NCBI GenBank assembly: GCA_945946665.1
Contig: CAMEWO010000001.1
Location: forward strand, 1-64,000
From: an uncultured Eubacterium sp.
GTDB taxonomy: Bacteria > Bacillota > Clostridia > Lachnospirales > Lachnospiraceae
Direction of reading: 5' to 3'
Length of the DNA: 64,000 nucleotides
The notes under the pieces were generated by a model. It was given only the letters and a program-made list of their open reading frames with translations, made no database searches and was not told where the DNA came from. Shown one piece after another: positions 57,283 through 64,000 of the stretch (position 1 is its first letter; each line of letters begins with the position of its first letter). The position numbers and the translations under genes are program-made.

Positions 57283-58287
57283 ATGAAGGATAAAGTTATT
57301 ACATTTGGAGAACTTATGTTAAGGCTTTCGCCAGAGAACAATGAAAGAATTATACAGGCTCACTCATATGAAGCTGTATACGGAGGCGGTGAAGCCAATA
57401 CTGCTGTTTCTCTTGCCAATTTCGGTGTTGATACAAGCTATGTTACTAAACTTCCTGCACACACAATCGGCCAGAGTGGTGTTAATGCATTAAGACAGTT
57501 TGGTGTAGGCGTTGAACACATTGTAAGAGGCGGCGACCAGATTGGTGTATATTTTCTTGAGAAAAAGACAAGCCAGCGTCCAACAAACGTAATCTATAAC
57601 AGAAAAGGTTCTGCCATTGCCCTGGCAAATGAAGATGAATTCGACTGGGACAAGATATTTTCTGACGCCACATGGTTTCATTTTTCAGGTATTACACCTG
57701 CAATCAGTGATAACATGGCAAAAATCACATTAAATGCATGTAAGAAAGCAAAGGAAAAAGGGCTTACAGTGAGCTGTGACCTCAACTATAGAAGCAAACT
57801 GTGGTCAGGTGACAAAGCAAGAGAAGTTATGAGTGAAATCTGTAAATATGTTGATATCTGTATAGCTAATGAGGATGATGCCGTCGGAATATTCGGAATT
57901 GATGCATCTGAAACAACAGAAGAAAAGAACGCATATATTGCTAAACAACTTATGAAAATGTTTGATTTTAAGATGGTAGCATCTGTATGGCGTATAGAGA
58001 CTTCCATCTCAACTTTCAAGCTCCAGTCAATGATATATTCCGATGGAAATGCGTACTACAGCAAAGAATATTTTATGAATATCCTTGATTATATTGGTGC
58101 CGGAGATGCCTACTGCGCAGGAATTATATACAGCCTTATCAATGGATTTGCTCCACAGAAGGCTGTAGAATTCTCTAACGCAGCAAGCTGCCTTAAACAC
58201 ACCGTATCAGGTGATTTCAACCTTGTTACAGTTGATGAAGTTAACACTCTTGCATTCTCAAAGAGCGGAAACGAAGTTTCAAGGTAA
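57283..58287 (+). CDS. kdgK: PfkB-family sugar kinase, probably 2-keto-3-deoxygluconate kinase
   Basis: The 334-residue ribokinase-fold enzyme has the N-terminal substrate motif GGGEANTAVSLANFGV and the C-terminal catalytic signature YIGAGDAYCAGIIYSL, with the anion hole and base Asp in GAGD. The N-terminus (ITFGELMLRLSP) fits KDG kinases, which phosphorylate 2-keto-3-deoxygluconate in pectin and uronate breakdown. No aldolase or uronate genes are adjacent, so the substrate is provisional. The SD is AGGAGA. Confidence 0.8.
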   Translation: MKDKVITFGELMLRLSPENNERIIQAHSYEAVYGGGEANTAVSLANFGVDTSYVTKLPAHTIGQSGVNALRQFGVGVEHIVRGGDQIGVYFLEKKTSQRPTNVIYNRKGSAIALANEDEFDWDKIFSDATWFHFSGITPAISDNMAKITLNACKKAKEKGLTVSCDLNYRSKLWSGDKAREVMSEICKYVDICIANEDDAVGIFGIDASETTEEKNAYIAKQLMKMFDFKMVASVWRIETSISTFKLQSMIYSDGNAYYSKEYFMNILDYIGAGDAYCAGIIYSLINGFAPQKAVEFSNAASCLKHTVSGDFNLVTVDEVNTLAFSKSGNEVSR

Positions 58288-58295
58288 ACTAATAT

Positions 58296-58357
58296 AATCC
58301 CCCTTTTCCCAGATTACACATTAATGAATGTTAATACAGGAAAAGGGGGATTTTTTA
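58296..58357 (+). terminator. Terminator after kdgK
   Basis: The arms AATCCCCCTTTTCC (58296-58309) and GGAAAAGGGGGATT (58339-58352) are perfectly complementary with a 29-nt loop and lead into TTTTTT. It should also work in reverse for the TtcA-like gene. Confidence 0.82.
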
Positions 58358-58380
58358 ATCAGAACAATATTATTGTCAGT

Positions 58381-59280
58381 TTAAACATCATCATATGTGT
58401 CAAGGAAGCTGTGCTTAACTCCTTTAGATTTATAAGCAACCACTGTATCAAGATTAACATTCTCAACACTTCTGAATATATTACTTTCCACAAAGGGATT
58501 AGTCTTCTTGAGAGCTGCAATTATATTCTTAGTCTCAATTCTCTTAGAGATATTCTCCTCGCTTTCACAGTCAGCACAGTTTTCAGTAAACTTGCAGGCA
58601 CACTGTAAAAATGTAAGTCCATTATAATCTCTCCATGCCTTAATATCATCCTCACGAATAAGGTACATGGGTCTTATCAGCTCCATACCCTCAAAATTAG
58701 TGCTGTGGAGCTTTGGCATCATAGTCTGTATCTGCGCTCCATATAGCATCCCCATAAGGATTGTTTCTATTACATCATCATAATGATGTCCTAATGCAAT
58801 CTTGTTACATCCCAGTTCCCTGGCAAAAGCATACAGATGTCCTCTTCTCATCCGGGCGCATATGTAGCATGGTGATTTCTCTATATTAAAAACTGAATCA
58901 AATATATCTGACTGGAAAATCTCAATAGGAACATTAAGTTTGCCAGCATTTTCCTCAATAAGTGCCCTGTTCACCTTATTGTATCCAGGATCCATAACTA
59001 GAAACTTAACTGTAAAATCAAACTTATTGTGAAGTTTTAGTTCCTGAAACAGCTTTGCCATAAGCATGGAATCCTTGCCTCCAGAAATACATACGGCTAT
59101 ACAGTCCCCTTCTTTGACAAGGTCATATTCATTGATTGCCTTGGTAAACTTACACCATATAGTTTTCCTAAACTTCTTTCTTATGCTCTGCTCCACATCT
59201 TTGCAGTATTCACTATTTATTGAAACATTATCTATTACGTTACTTAATTCGTTACCTATTACATTACCATCTTCACACAT
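58381..59280 (-). CDS. TtcA-like tRNA-thiolation ATPase
   Basis: The 299-residue protein has an ATP-binding PP-loop SGGKDSMLMAKLF and paired cysteines CYICARMRRGH (mid-protein) and CACKFTENCADC (late), the arrangement of TtcA proteins that bind a 4Fe-4S cluster and 2-thiolate cytidine 32 of tRNA. HHYDDVIETILM resembles TtcA's metal/active segment. ATG 59280 follows GGAGG; ATG 59292 overlaps it. Exact tRNA target is inferred. Confidence 0.82.
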   Translation of the reverse strand: MCEDGNVIGNELSNVIDNVSINSEYCKDVEQSIRKKFRKTIWCKFTKAINEYDLVKEGDCIAVCISGGKDSMLMAKLFQELKLHNKFDFTVKFLVMDPGYNKVNRALIEENAGKLNVPIEIFQSDIFDSVFNIEKSPCYICARMRRGHLYAFARELGCNKIALGHHYDDVIETILMGMLYGAQIQTMMPKLHSTNFEGMELIRPMYLIREDDIKAWRDYNGLTFLQCACKFTENCADCESEENISKRIETKNIIAALKKTNPFVESNIFRSVENVNLDTVVAYKSKGVKHSFLDTYDDV

Positions 59281-59357
59281 AATAACCTCCAAAATCCATG
59301 TACATTTTGATACTCCCCATACCTAAAGCAATGAATTTTATGACACATTGGATAAAT

Positions 59358-59402
59358 CTCATGTCTACATAAAAAATTCTGTAGTCGCCACGTAGACATG
59401 AG
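59358..59402. repeat. Inverted repeat upstream of the TtcA-like gene
   Basis: Eleven-base perfect arms CTCATGTCTAC (59358-59368) and GTAGACATGAG (59392-59402) enclose a loop that contains another TGTAGTCG copy. Plus-strand readthrough would meet ATTTTT. It lies between the TtcA-like gene's start and the terminator of the GGGtGRT operon, so it could be an operator, leader stem or second terminator. Confidence 0.5.
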
Positions 59403-59441
59403 TAGATTTTTAACACGTTTTGTTATTTTTGAATAAAAGAA

Positions 59442-59473
59442 AAGGACTCTCGGAATTTTATCCAAAAGTCCTT
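59442..59473 (-). terminator. Terminator of the GGGtGRT operon
   Basis: The arms AAGGACT and AGTCCTT are followed on the minus strand by TTCTTTTATTC. It lies about 30 nt after the GGGtGRT stop codon. Confidence 0.75.
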
Positions 59474-59501
59474 AAAACCTTTATATTTACTAGCTATTCA
59501 A

Positions 59502-60512
59502 TTAGAATTTACCAGCCTTAGCAGCTTCTTCGATGGAAACTGCAACAGCAACTGTAGCACCAACCATTGGGTTATTGCCCATTCCGATAAGACCCATCAT
59601 CTCTACGTGAGCTGGAACTGATGAAGAACCTGCAAACTGAGCATCTGAGTGCATACGTCCCATAGTATCTGTCATACCATAAGAAGCTGGACCGGCAGCC
59701 ATGTTATCTGGATGAAGTGTACGGCCTGTACCACCACCTGAAGCAACTGAGAAATACTTCTTACCAGCTTCAAGTCTCTCCTTCTTATATGTTCCTGCAA
59801 CTGGATGCTGGAATCTTGTAGGGTTAGTTGAGTTACCTGTAATAGAGATATCAACATTCTCCTTCCACATGATTGCAACACCTTCTGTTACATCATTAGC
59901 ACCATAGCAGTTTACCTTAGAACGAAGTCCGTCAGAATATGCAATTCTCTCAACTTCCTTAACCTTACCTGTTGAGTAATCCATCTCTGTCTCAACAAAT
60001 GTAAATCCATTAATTCTTGAGATAACCTTTGCAGCATCCTTACCAAGACCATTAAGAATAACTCTAAGAGGTTTCTGTCTAACCTTATTAGCCTTCTCTG
60101 CAATACCAATAGCACCTTCAGCAGCCGCGAATGACTCATGACCAGCTAAGAATGCAAAGCACTCTGTCTCTTCCTCAAGAAGCATCTTGCCTAAGTTACC
60201 ATGTCCTAAACCAACCTTTCTCTGGTCAGCAACTGAACCTGGAATACAGAAAGCCTGAAGACCTTCACCGATAGCTGCAGCAGCCTCAGAAGCCTTCTTA
60301 GCACCCTTCTTGATTGCGATTGCAGCACCTACAGTGTAAGCCCAGCAAGCGTTCTCAAAACATATTGGCTGGATTCCCTTTACCATATTGTATACATCTA
60401 ATCCAGCATCCTTAGTAATCTTCTCAGCTTCCTCAATTGAAGAGATGCCGTAGCTGTTTAATACAGCGTTAATCTGATTAATTCTTCTTTCATATGATTC
60501 AAATAATGCCAT
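59502..60512 (-). CDS. GGGtGRT-family protein (function unknown)
   Basis: The 336-residue protein contains the motif that names its family, VASGGGTGRTLHPDN, in the C-terminal third, followed by SYGMTDTMGRMHSDAQF and the glycine-rich end EMMGLIGMGNNPMVGATVAV. The first half is helical with GHGNLGKMLLEEET. It is highly charged in a codon-biased, well-expressed manner (few rare codons, strong AAGGAGGAG SD). It starts 14 nt after the IscU-like gene, and the pair forms one operon. No function is established for the family. Confidence 0.92.
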   Translation of the reverse strand: MALFESYERRINQINAVLNSYGISSIEEAEKITKDAGLDVYNMVKGIQPICFENACWAYTVGAAIAIKKGAKKASEAAAAIGEGLQAFCIPGSVADQRKVGLGHGNLGKMLLEEETECFAFLAGHESFAAAEGAIGIAEKANKVRQKPLRVILNGLGKDAAKVISRINGFTFVETEMDYSTGKVKEVERIAYSDGLRSKVNCYGANDVTEGVAIMWKENVDISITGNSTNPTRFQHPVAGTYKKERLEAGKKYFSVASGGGTGRTLHPDNMAAGPASYGMTDTMGRMHSDAQFAGSSSVPAHVEMMGLIGMGNNPMVGATVAVAVSIEEAAKAGKF

Positions 60513-60526
60513 CTCGTATCTCCTCC

Positions 60527-61231
60527 TTACTTAACCTCTTCATCTGTTCTTGGATCAATAATCTTAACAGCATCAGCAACACGGCCATACTGTCCAGCTG
60601 CCTTCTCATATGCTGTGTTAGGATCATCACCCTTCTTGATGAAGTCTGTCATCTTACCAAGGTTAACGAACTTGTATCCGATAATCTGGTCATCCTTGTC
60701 AAGAGCGATACCAGTAACATAACCTTCTGCCATTTCAAGATAACGAGGTCCCTTTGCAAGAGTACCATACATAGTACCTACCTGAGAACGAAGTCCCTTA
60801 CCTAAATCTTCAAGACCAGCACCAACTGCAAGACCGCCCTCTGAGAACGCGCTCTGTGTTCTGCCGTATACAATCTGTAAGAAAAGCTCTCTCATTGCTG
60901 TATTAATAGCATCACATACAAGGTCTGTATTCAATGCTTCCATAACAGTTAATCCAGGTAAAATCTCTGCAGCCATAGCAGCTGAATGTGTCATACCTGA
61001 ACAACCAATTGTCTCAACTAATGCTTCCTGGATAATACCTTCCTTAACATTAAGTGTTAACTTGCAGGCACCCTGCTGAGGAGCACACCAGCCTACACCA
61101 TGTGTAAATCCGGAGATATCCTTTACTTCTTTATTCTGTACCCACTTTCCTTCTGTAGGAACTGGAGCTGCGCCATGATGAACGCCCTGTGCCACTGGAC
61201 ACATGTTTTCTACTTCTCGTGTATAAATCAT
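60527..61231 (-). CDS. IscU/NifU-like scaffold-type protein, partner of GGGtGRT
   Basis: The 234-residue protein has an IscU-fold pattern. GACKLTLNVKEGIIQEALVE and ETIGCSGMTHSAAMAAEIL place cysteines where IscU has its first two cluster ligands. Additional cysteines are in MCPVAQ, GWCAPQ and DLVCDA. The classical third IscU ligand is not visible. A longer C-terminal extension (GRTQSAFSEGG onward) distinguishes it from true IscU. It has a strong promoter and SD and is transcribed with the GGGtGRT gene. A role in iron-sulfur or redox chemistry is inferred. Confidence 0.82.
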   Translation of the reverse strand: MIYTREVENMCPVAQGVHHGAAPVPTEGKWVQNKEVKDISGFTHGVGWCAPQQGACKLTLNVKEGIIQEALVETIGCSGMTHSAAMAAEILPGLTVMEALNTDLVCDAINTAMRELFLQIVYGRTQSAFSEGGLAVGAGLEDLGKGLRSQVGTMYGTLAKGPRYLEMAEGYVTGIALDKDDQIIGYKFVNLGKMTDFIKKGDDPNTAYEKAAGQYGRVADAVKIIDPRTDEEVK

Positions 61232-61291
61232 TTCTATACTCCTTTCGTATTGTAGAGGTTCTATAAGTACTGCTCAATATGTACTTCGGTA

Positions 61292-61320
61292 ATTTTCTCA
61301 CAAACTATCTTTCAAGTCAA
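61292..61320 (-). promoter_or_regulatory. Promoter of the IscU-like/GGGtGRT operon
   Basis: On the minus strand, TTGACT (61320-61315) and GAAAAT (61297-61292) have a 17-bp spacer, with a leader of about 55 nt ending at an AGGAG. Confidence 0.6.
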
Positions 61321-61362
61321 CAGCCTTTACACAAATTTATGATGAAATTAATTCTAATACAC

Positions 61363-62040
61363 CTATCTTTCACCATCCAGTTTATTTACTACCTCTGTCT
61401 TGCACTTATATATACTTTTTTCAGGAACAACTCCCCGGACACTTGACAATGGATATATATTGCTTTCTCTTCCAACCACTGTTCCAGGATTAAGGACACT
61501 TCCGCATCCTACCTCCACATTATCTCCAAGGAATGCTCCCACCTTCTTAAGGCCGGTTTCAATCTTAACTCCCTGATTGTTTATTACAACAAGCTTTTTA
61601 TCTGATTTCACATTAGATGTTATTGAGCCGGCTCCCATGTGTGCCTTGAAACCTAATATAGAATCACCCACATAGTTATAGTGTGGAACCTGAACCTTAT
61701 TAAACAAGATAACGTTCTTAAGCTCTGTAGAATTACCCACAACAGCTCCTTCCCCAACTATGGCATTGCCTCTTATAAATGCACAGTGGCGTACTTCAGC
61801 ATTTTTCCCTATTATACATGGCCCGTTAATATAGGCAGAAGGAAATATTTTGGCACTTCTTGCTATCCACACGTTCTCTCCTGCCTTCTCATACTCATCT
61901 TCAGGAAGAGTTTCTCCCAGTTTAACAATAAACTCACCAATCTTAGGCAGAACTTCCCATGGATACTCACATCCTTCAAATACAGGAGCTGCTATTGTAT
62001 TACTTAAATCAAACAGATTTCCAATAGTTATATTACTCAT
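61363..62040 (-). CDS. Left-handed beta-helix (hexapeptide-repeat) protein, GlmU C-domain-like
   Basis: The 225-residue product from ATG 62040 consists largely of hexapeptide repeats (AYINGPCIIGKNAEVRH, then AIVGEGAVVGNSTELKN and later VEVGCGSVLNPG). The N-terminal about 70 residues precede the helix. This is the fold of the acetyltransferase half of GlmU, and the gene lies 26 bp downstream of glmS, so a role in amino-sugar or UDP-GlcNAc formation is likely. There is no pyrophosphorylase domain of normal size, so the often-used name UDP-GlcNAc pyrophosphorylase is not well supported. Confidence 0.75.
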   Translation of the reverse strand: MSNITIGNLFDLSNTIAAPVFEGCEYPWEVLPKIGEFIVKLGETLPEDEYEKAGENVWIARSAKIFPSAYINGPCIIGKNAEVRHCAFIRGNAIVGEGAVVGNSTELKNVILFNKVQVPHYNYVGDSILGFKAHMGAGSITSNVKSDKKLVVINNQGVKIETGLKKVGAFLGDNVEVGCGSVLNPGTVVGRESNIYPLSSVRGVVPEKSIYKCKTEVVNKLDGER

Positions 62041-62066
62041 CTTAGTCTCCATTCCCTGCGAAAATA

Positions 62067-63887
62067 TTATTCCACTGTAACAGATTTTGCAAGGTTACGT
62101 GGCTTATCAACATCATTTCCCTTAAGAACTGCTGTATAATATGCAATCAGCTGTAACGGAACAACTGCAGCCATTGGCATAAGAAGTTCATCTGCCTCTG
62201 GAAGTCTTATTATGTGGTCGCATACCCCATCCTCAACAACTACATCCTGGCTGCATACCAGAATAACCATTGCTCCTCTGGACTTAACTTCCTTAATATT
62301 GCTTATAGTCTTATCAATTATGCTGCTCTGTGTTGCTACCGCAATAACCGGCATCCCTTCTGTTATAAGGGATATTGTTCCATGCTTTAACTCTCCAGCT
62401 GCATATGATTCTGAATGAATATATGATATCTCTTTTAACTTAAGTGAACCTTCCATGCTTAAAGCGTAGTCCAATCCTCTTCCTATATACAGGAGGCTGT
62501 CAGCGTTAAGAAGCTTTGATGCAACGAACTGGCACTGGCTCTCAAGTCCAAGAGTATCTTCTATTACATCGGGCATGCTGACAAGCTTTTCGGTATATGT
62601 CCTGTATTCATCTTCTGTAATCTTTCCATTAGCGTATGCAAGCATAAACGCCAGAAGATACATTACAGATACCTGAACCATATATGCCTTAGTAGATGCC
62701 ACAGATATTTCAGGGCCGGCATGGGTATATATAACCATATCAGCGTCTCTTGCAATGGAAGAACCTTTAACATTAACAATAGCCATTGTGTCTGCTCCCC
62801 TGCTTTTAGCAAGTTCCATGGCAGCTCTTGTATCAGCAGTCTCACCAGACTGTGATATGGCTATCATAAGGCATGTATCGTCAATCAAAGGATCCATATA
62901 CCTGAATTCAGACGCAATCTCAACACTTACAGGCTTTCTTGCAAGTCTCTCTATTACGTATTTGCCAACAAGTCCTGCATGCATGGCTGTACCACAGGCA
63001 ACAATATATATCTTACTGTATGCTGATAATCTCTGTATATCAAATCCCTCTGCGGAAAAGTCAGGAAGCCCATCAGTTATTCTTGGAGTAACTGTTGTCT
63101 TGAAAGCTGTAGGCTGTTCGTGAATCTCCTTGAGCATGAAATGCTCATATCCACCCTTTTCAGCAGCATCCACATCCCAGTCAGCAGTATTAACTTCCTT
63201 GTGAATCTGCTCTCTGTGAAGATTATAGAAGGAAACCTGGTCTTTCTTAATCTCTGCAATCTCATCCTGTTCCAGAAGGTAATAATTCCTTGTATATTTC
63301 ATGATGGCAGGAACATCTGATGCAATAAAATTCTCATTTTCTCCCTTGCCAACTATAAGAGGACTATCCTTACGCACTGCATATATTCTGTCAGGGAAAT
63401 CCCTGAACATTATTCCTAAAGCATATGAACCCTTAATCTCTGAAAGCACTTTAATAATTGCATTCAAAGGATCTCCACTGTAGTAATAATCAATAAGCTT
63501 TGCCACAGTTTCTGTATCAGTCTCACTTACAAAACTATAGCCCTCAGATATAAGAAATTCTTTAATCTGTCTGTAATTCTCGATAATTCCATTATGTACA
63601 ATTGTTATTCTTTTATTGCCATGTGGATGAGAATTAATATCTGATGGTTCACCATGGGTTGCCCATCTTGTATGTCCGATTCCAACATATCCCTTAGGCT
63701 TTCCTTCTCTTTCCATCTTATCTCGTAAATTACTGAGACGCCCCTTGCATTTGCTGACCTTGATAACTCCCTGGTCAAGCACTGCTATTCCTGCCGAATC
63801 ATATCCTCTGTATTCCAGTTTTTCAAGACAGTCTACCAATACATTAGTACAATCCCTGTCTCCTATATATCCTACTATTCCACACAT
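62067..63887 (-). CDS. glmS: Glutamine-fructose-6-phosphate aminotransferase
   Basis: GlmS makes glucosamine 6-phosphate from fructose 6-phosphate and glutamine. The true start is ATG 63887, which gives MCGIVGYIGD; removal of Met exposes the catalytic Cys. The glutaminase domain (HTRWATHGEPSDINSHPH, then HNGIIENY) is followed by two SIS domains (ISQSGETADTRAAMEL) and the C-terminal DKPRNLAKSVTVE. The length is 606 residues. An AAAGGAAC site precedes the start. The 113 nt of upstream sequence in the window show no glmS ribozyme core. Confidence 0.97.
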   Translation of the reverse strand: MCGIVGYIGDRDCTNVLVDCLEKLEYRGYDSAGIAVLDQGVIKVSKCKGRLSNLRDKMEREGKPKGYVGIGHTRWATHGEPSDINSHPHGNKRITIVHNGIIENYRQIKEFLISEGYSFVSETDTETVAKLIDYYYSGDPLNAIIKVLSEIKGSYALGIMFRDFPDRIYAVRKDSPLIVGKGENENFIASDVPAIMKYTRNYYLLEQDEIAEIKKDQVSFYNLHREQIHKEVNTADWDVDAAEKGGYEHFMLKEIHEQPTAFKTTVTPRITDGLPDFSAEGFDIQRLSAYSKIYIVACGTAMHAGLVGKYVIERLARKPVSVEIASEFRYMDPLIDDTCLMIAISQSGETADTRAAMELAKSRGADTMAIVNVKGSSIARDADMVIYTHAGPEISVASTKAYMVQVSVMYLLAFMLAYANGKITEDEYRTYTEKLVSMPDVIEDTLGLESQCQFVASKLLNADSLLYIGRGLDYALSMEGSLKLKEISYIHSESYAAGELKHGTISLITEGMPVIAVATQSSIIDKTISNIKEVKSRGAMVILVCSQDVVVEDGVCDHIIRLPEADELLMPMAAVVPLQLIAYYTAVLKGNDVDKPRNLAKSVTVE

Positions 63888-64000
63888 ATCTGTTCCTTTC
63901 CCAATACCCAAAAGCCATTCAAAGATGGCAGGATATTAATGTACAAAAAATTATACTGAATATAAATCCATAATCCTATAAATTCATATATTACTTATAG

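Noticed and set aside
63888-64000. glmS ribozyme upstream of glmS
   Set aside because: The 113 nt available contain no recognisable ribozyme core; only a short GCCAT/ATGGC stem is visible. A ribozyme farther upstream would lie outside the window.
1-64000. CRISPR array, prophage, insertion sequence or integrative element
   Set aside because: No regularly spaced repeats, no transposase or integrase frame and no phage structural genes were found in any frame.

Overview
The window is AT-rich, densely packed Firmicutes (Bacillota) chromosome. Sporulation genes (gpr, spoIIP, spoVB, a GerMN lipoprotein), a T-box leader, strong Shine-Dalgarno (SD) sites and the GGGtGRT gene pair suggest an anaerobic spore-forming Clostridia, most likely Lachnospiraceae. 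That family assignment is inferred from gene content, not from a database search. Nearly everything looks like vertically inherited core genome. The only accessory-looking segments are the first about 5 kb and one long palindromic repeat.

Layout. (1) 1-4860: the start of a MacB/FtsX-like permease that runs off the left edge, a lipoprotein and a small Ser/Tyr-rich secreted-type protein. Next comes a broken agrB, then a divergent intact AgrC/AgrA-type two-component system. Between the two arms lie a pair of direct repeats and back-to-back promoters. (2) 4861-13321: trans-translation and glycolysis on the minus strand (gap, pgk, tpiA, gpmI, secG, rnr, smpB, ssrA). This is the familiar Firmicutes string, but without eno. 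(3) 13467-24137: a Na/Pi-cotransporter-like protein, a PHP phosphatase, a cysteine desulfurase, spoVB, an rluF-ligA-metA cluster, tRNA-Arg(CCG) and a DUF5688-like protein. (4) 24347-34101: spoIIP, gpr, rpsT, holA, comEC and comEA, with a histidine kinase, response regulator and GerMN lipoprotein lying between the two competence genes. (5) 34245-47541: a YfhO-like membrane protein, argH, a chemoreceptor, a type II topoisomerase pair with ParC-type features, a parvulin-type foldase, rlmH, a small acidic protein, a HAD phosphatase and maf. (6) 47542-50039: a 289-bp near-perfect palindrome, then leuA behind a leucine (CUC) T-box riboswitch. (7) 50036-64000: a MoxR/DUF58/DUF4129-type operon, an Lrp regulator, a DUF1292 protein, a UvrD-type helicase, greA, a KDG kinase, a TtcA-like enzyme, the IscU-like/GGGtGRT pair, a hexapeptide-repeat protein and glmS.

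The observations most worth a second look are the collapsed agr-type quorum-sensing/peptide-export locus with its intact divergent kinase-regulator and putative operators, the large palindrome beside leuA, the uncharacterised IscU-like/GGGtGRT operon, the unusually short germination protease, and a sensory operon inserted between comEA and comEC. No CRISPR array, prophage, transposase or rRNA operon is visible.
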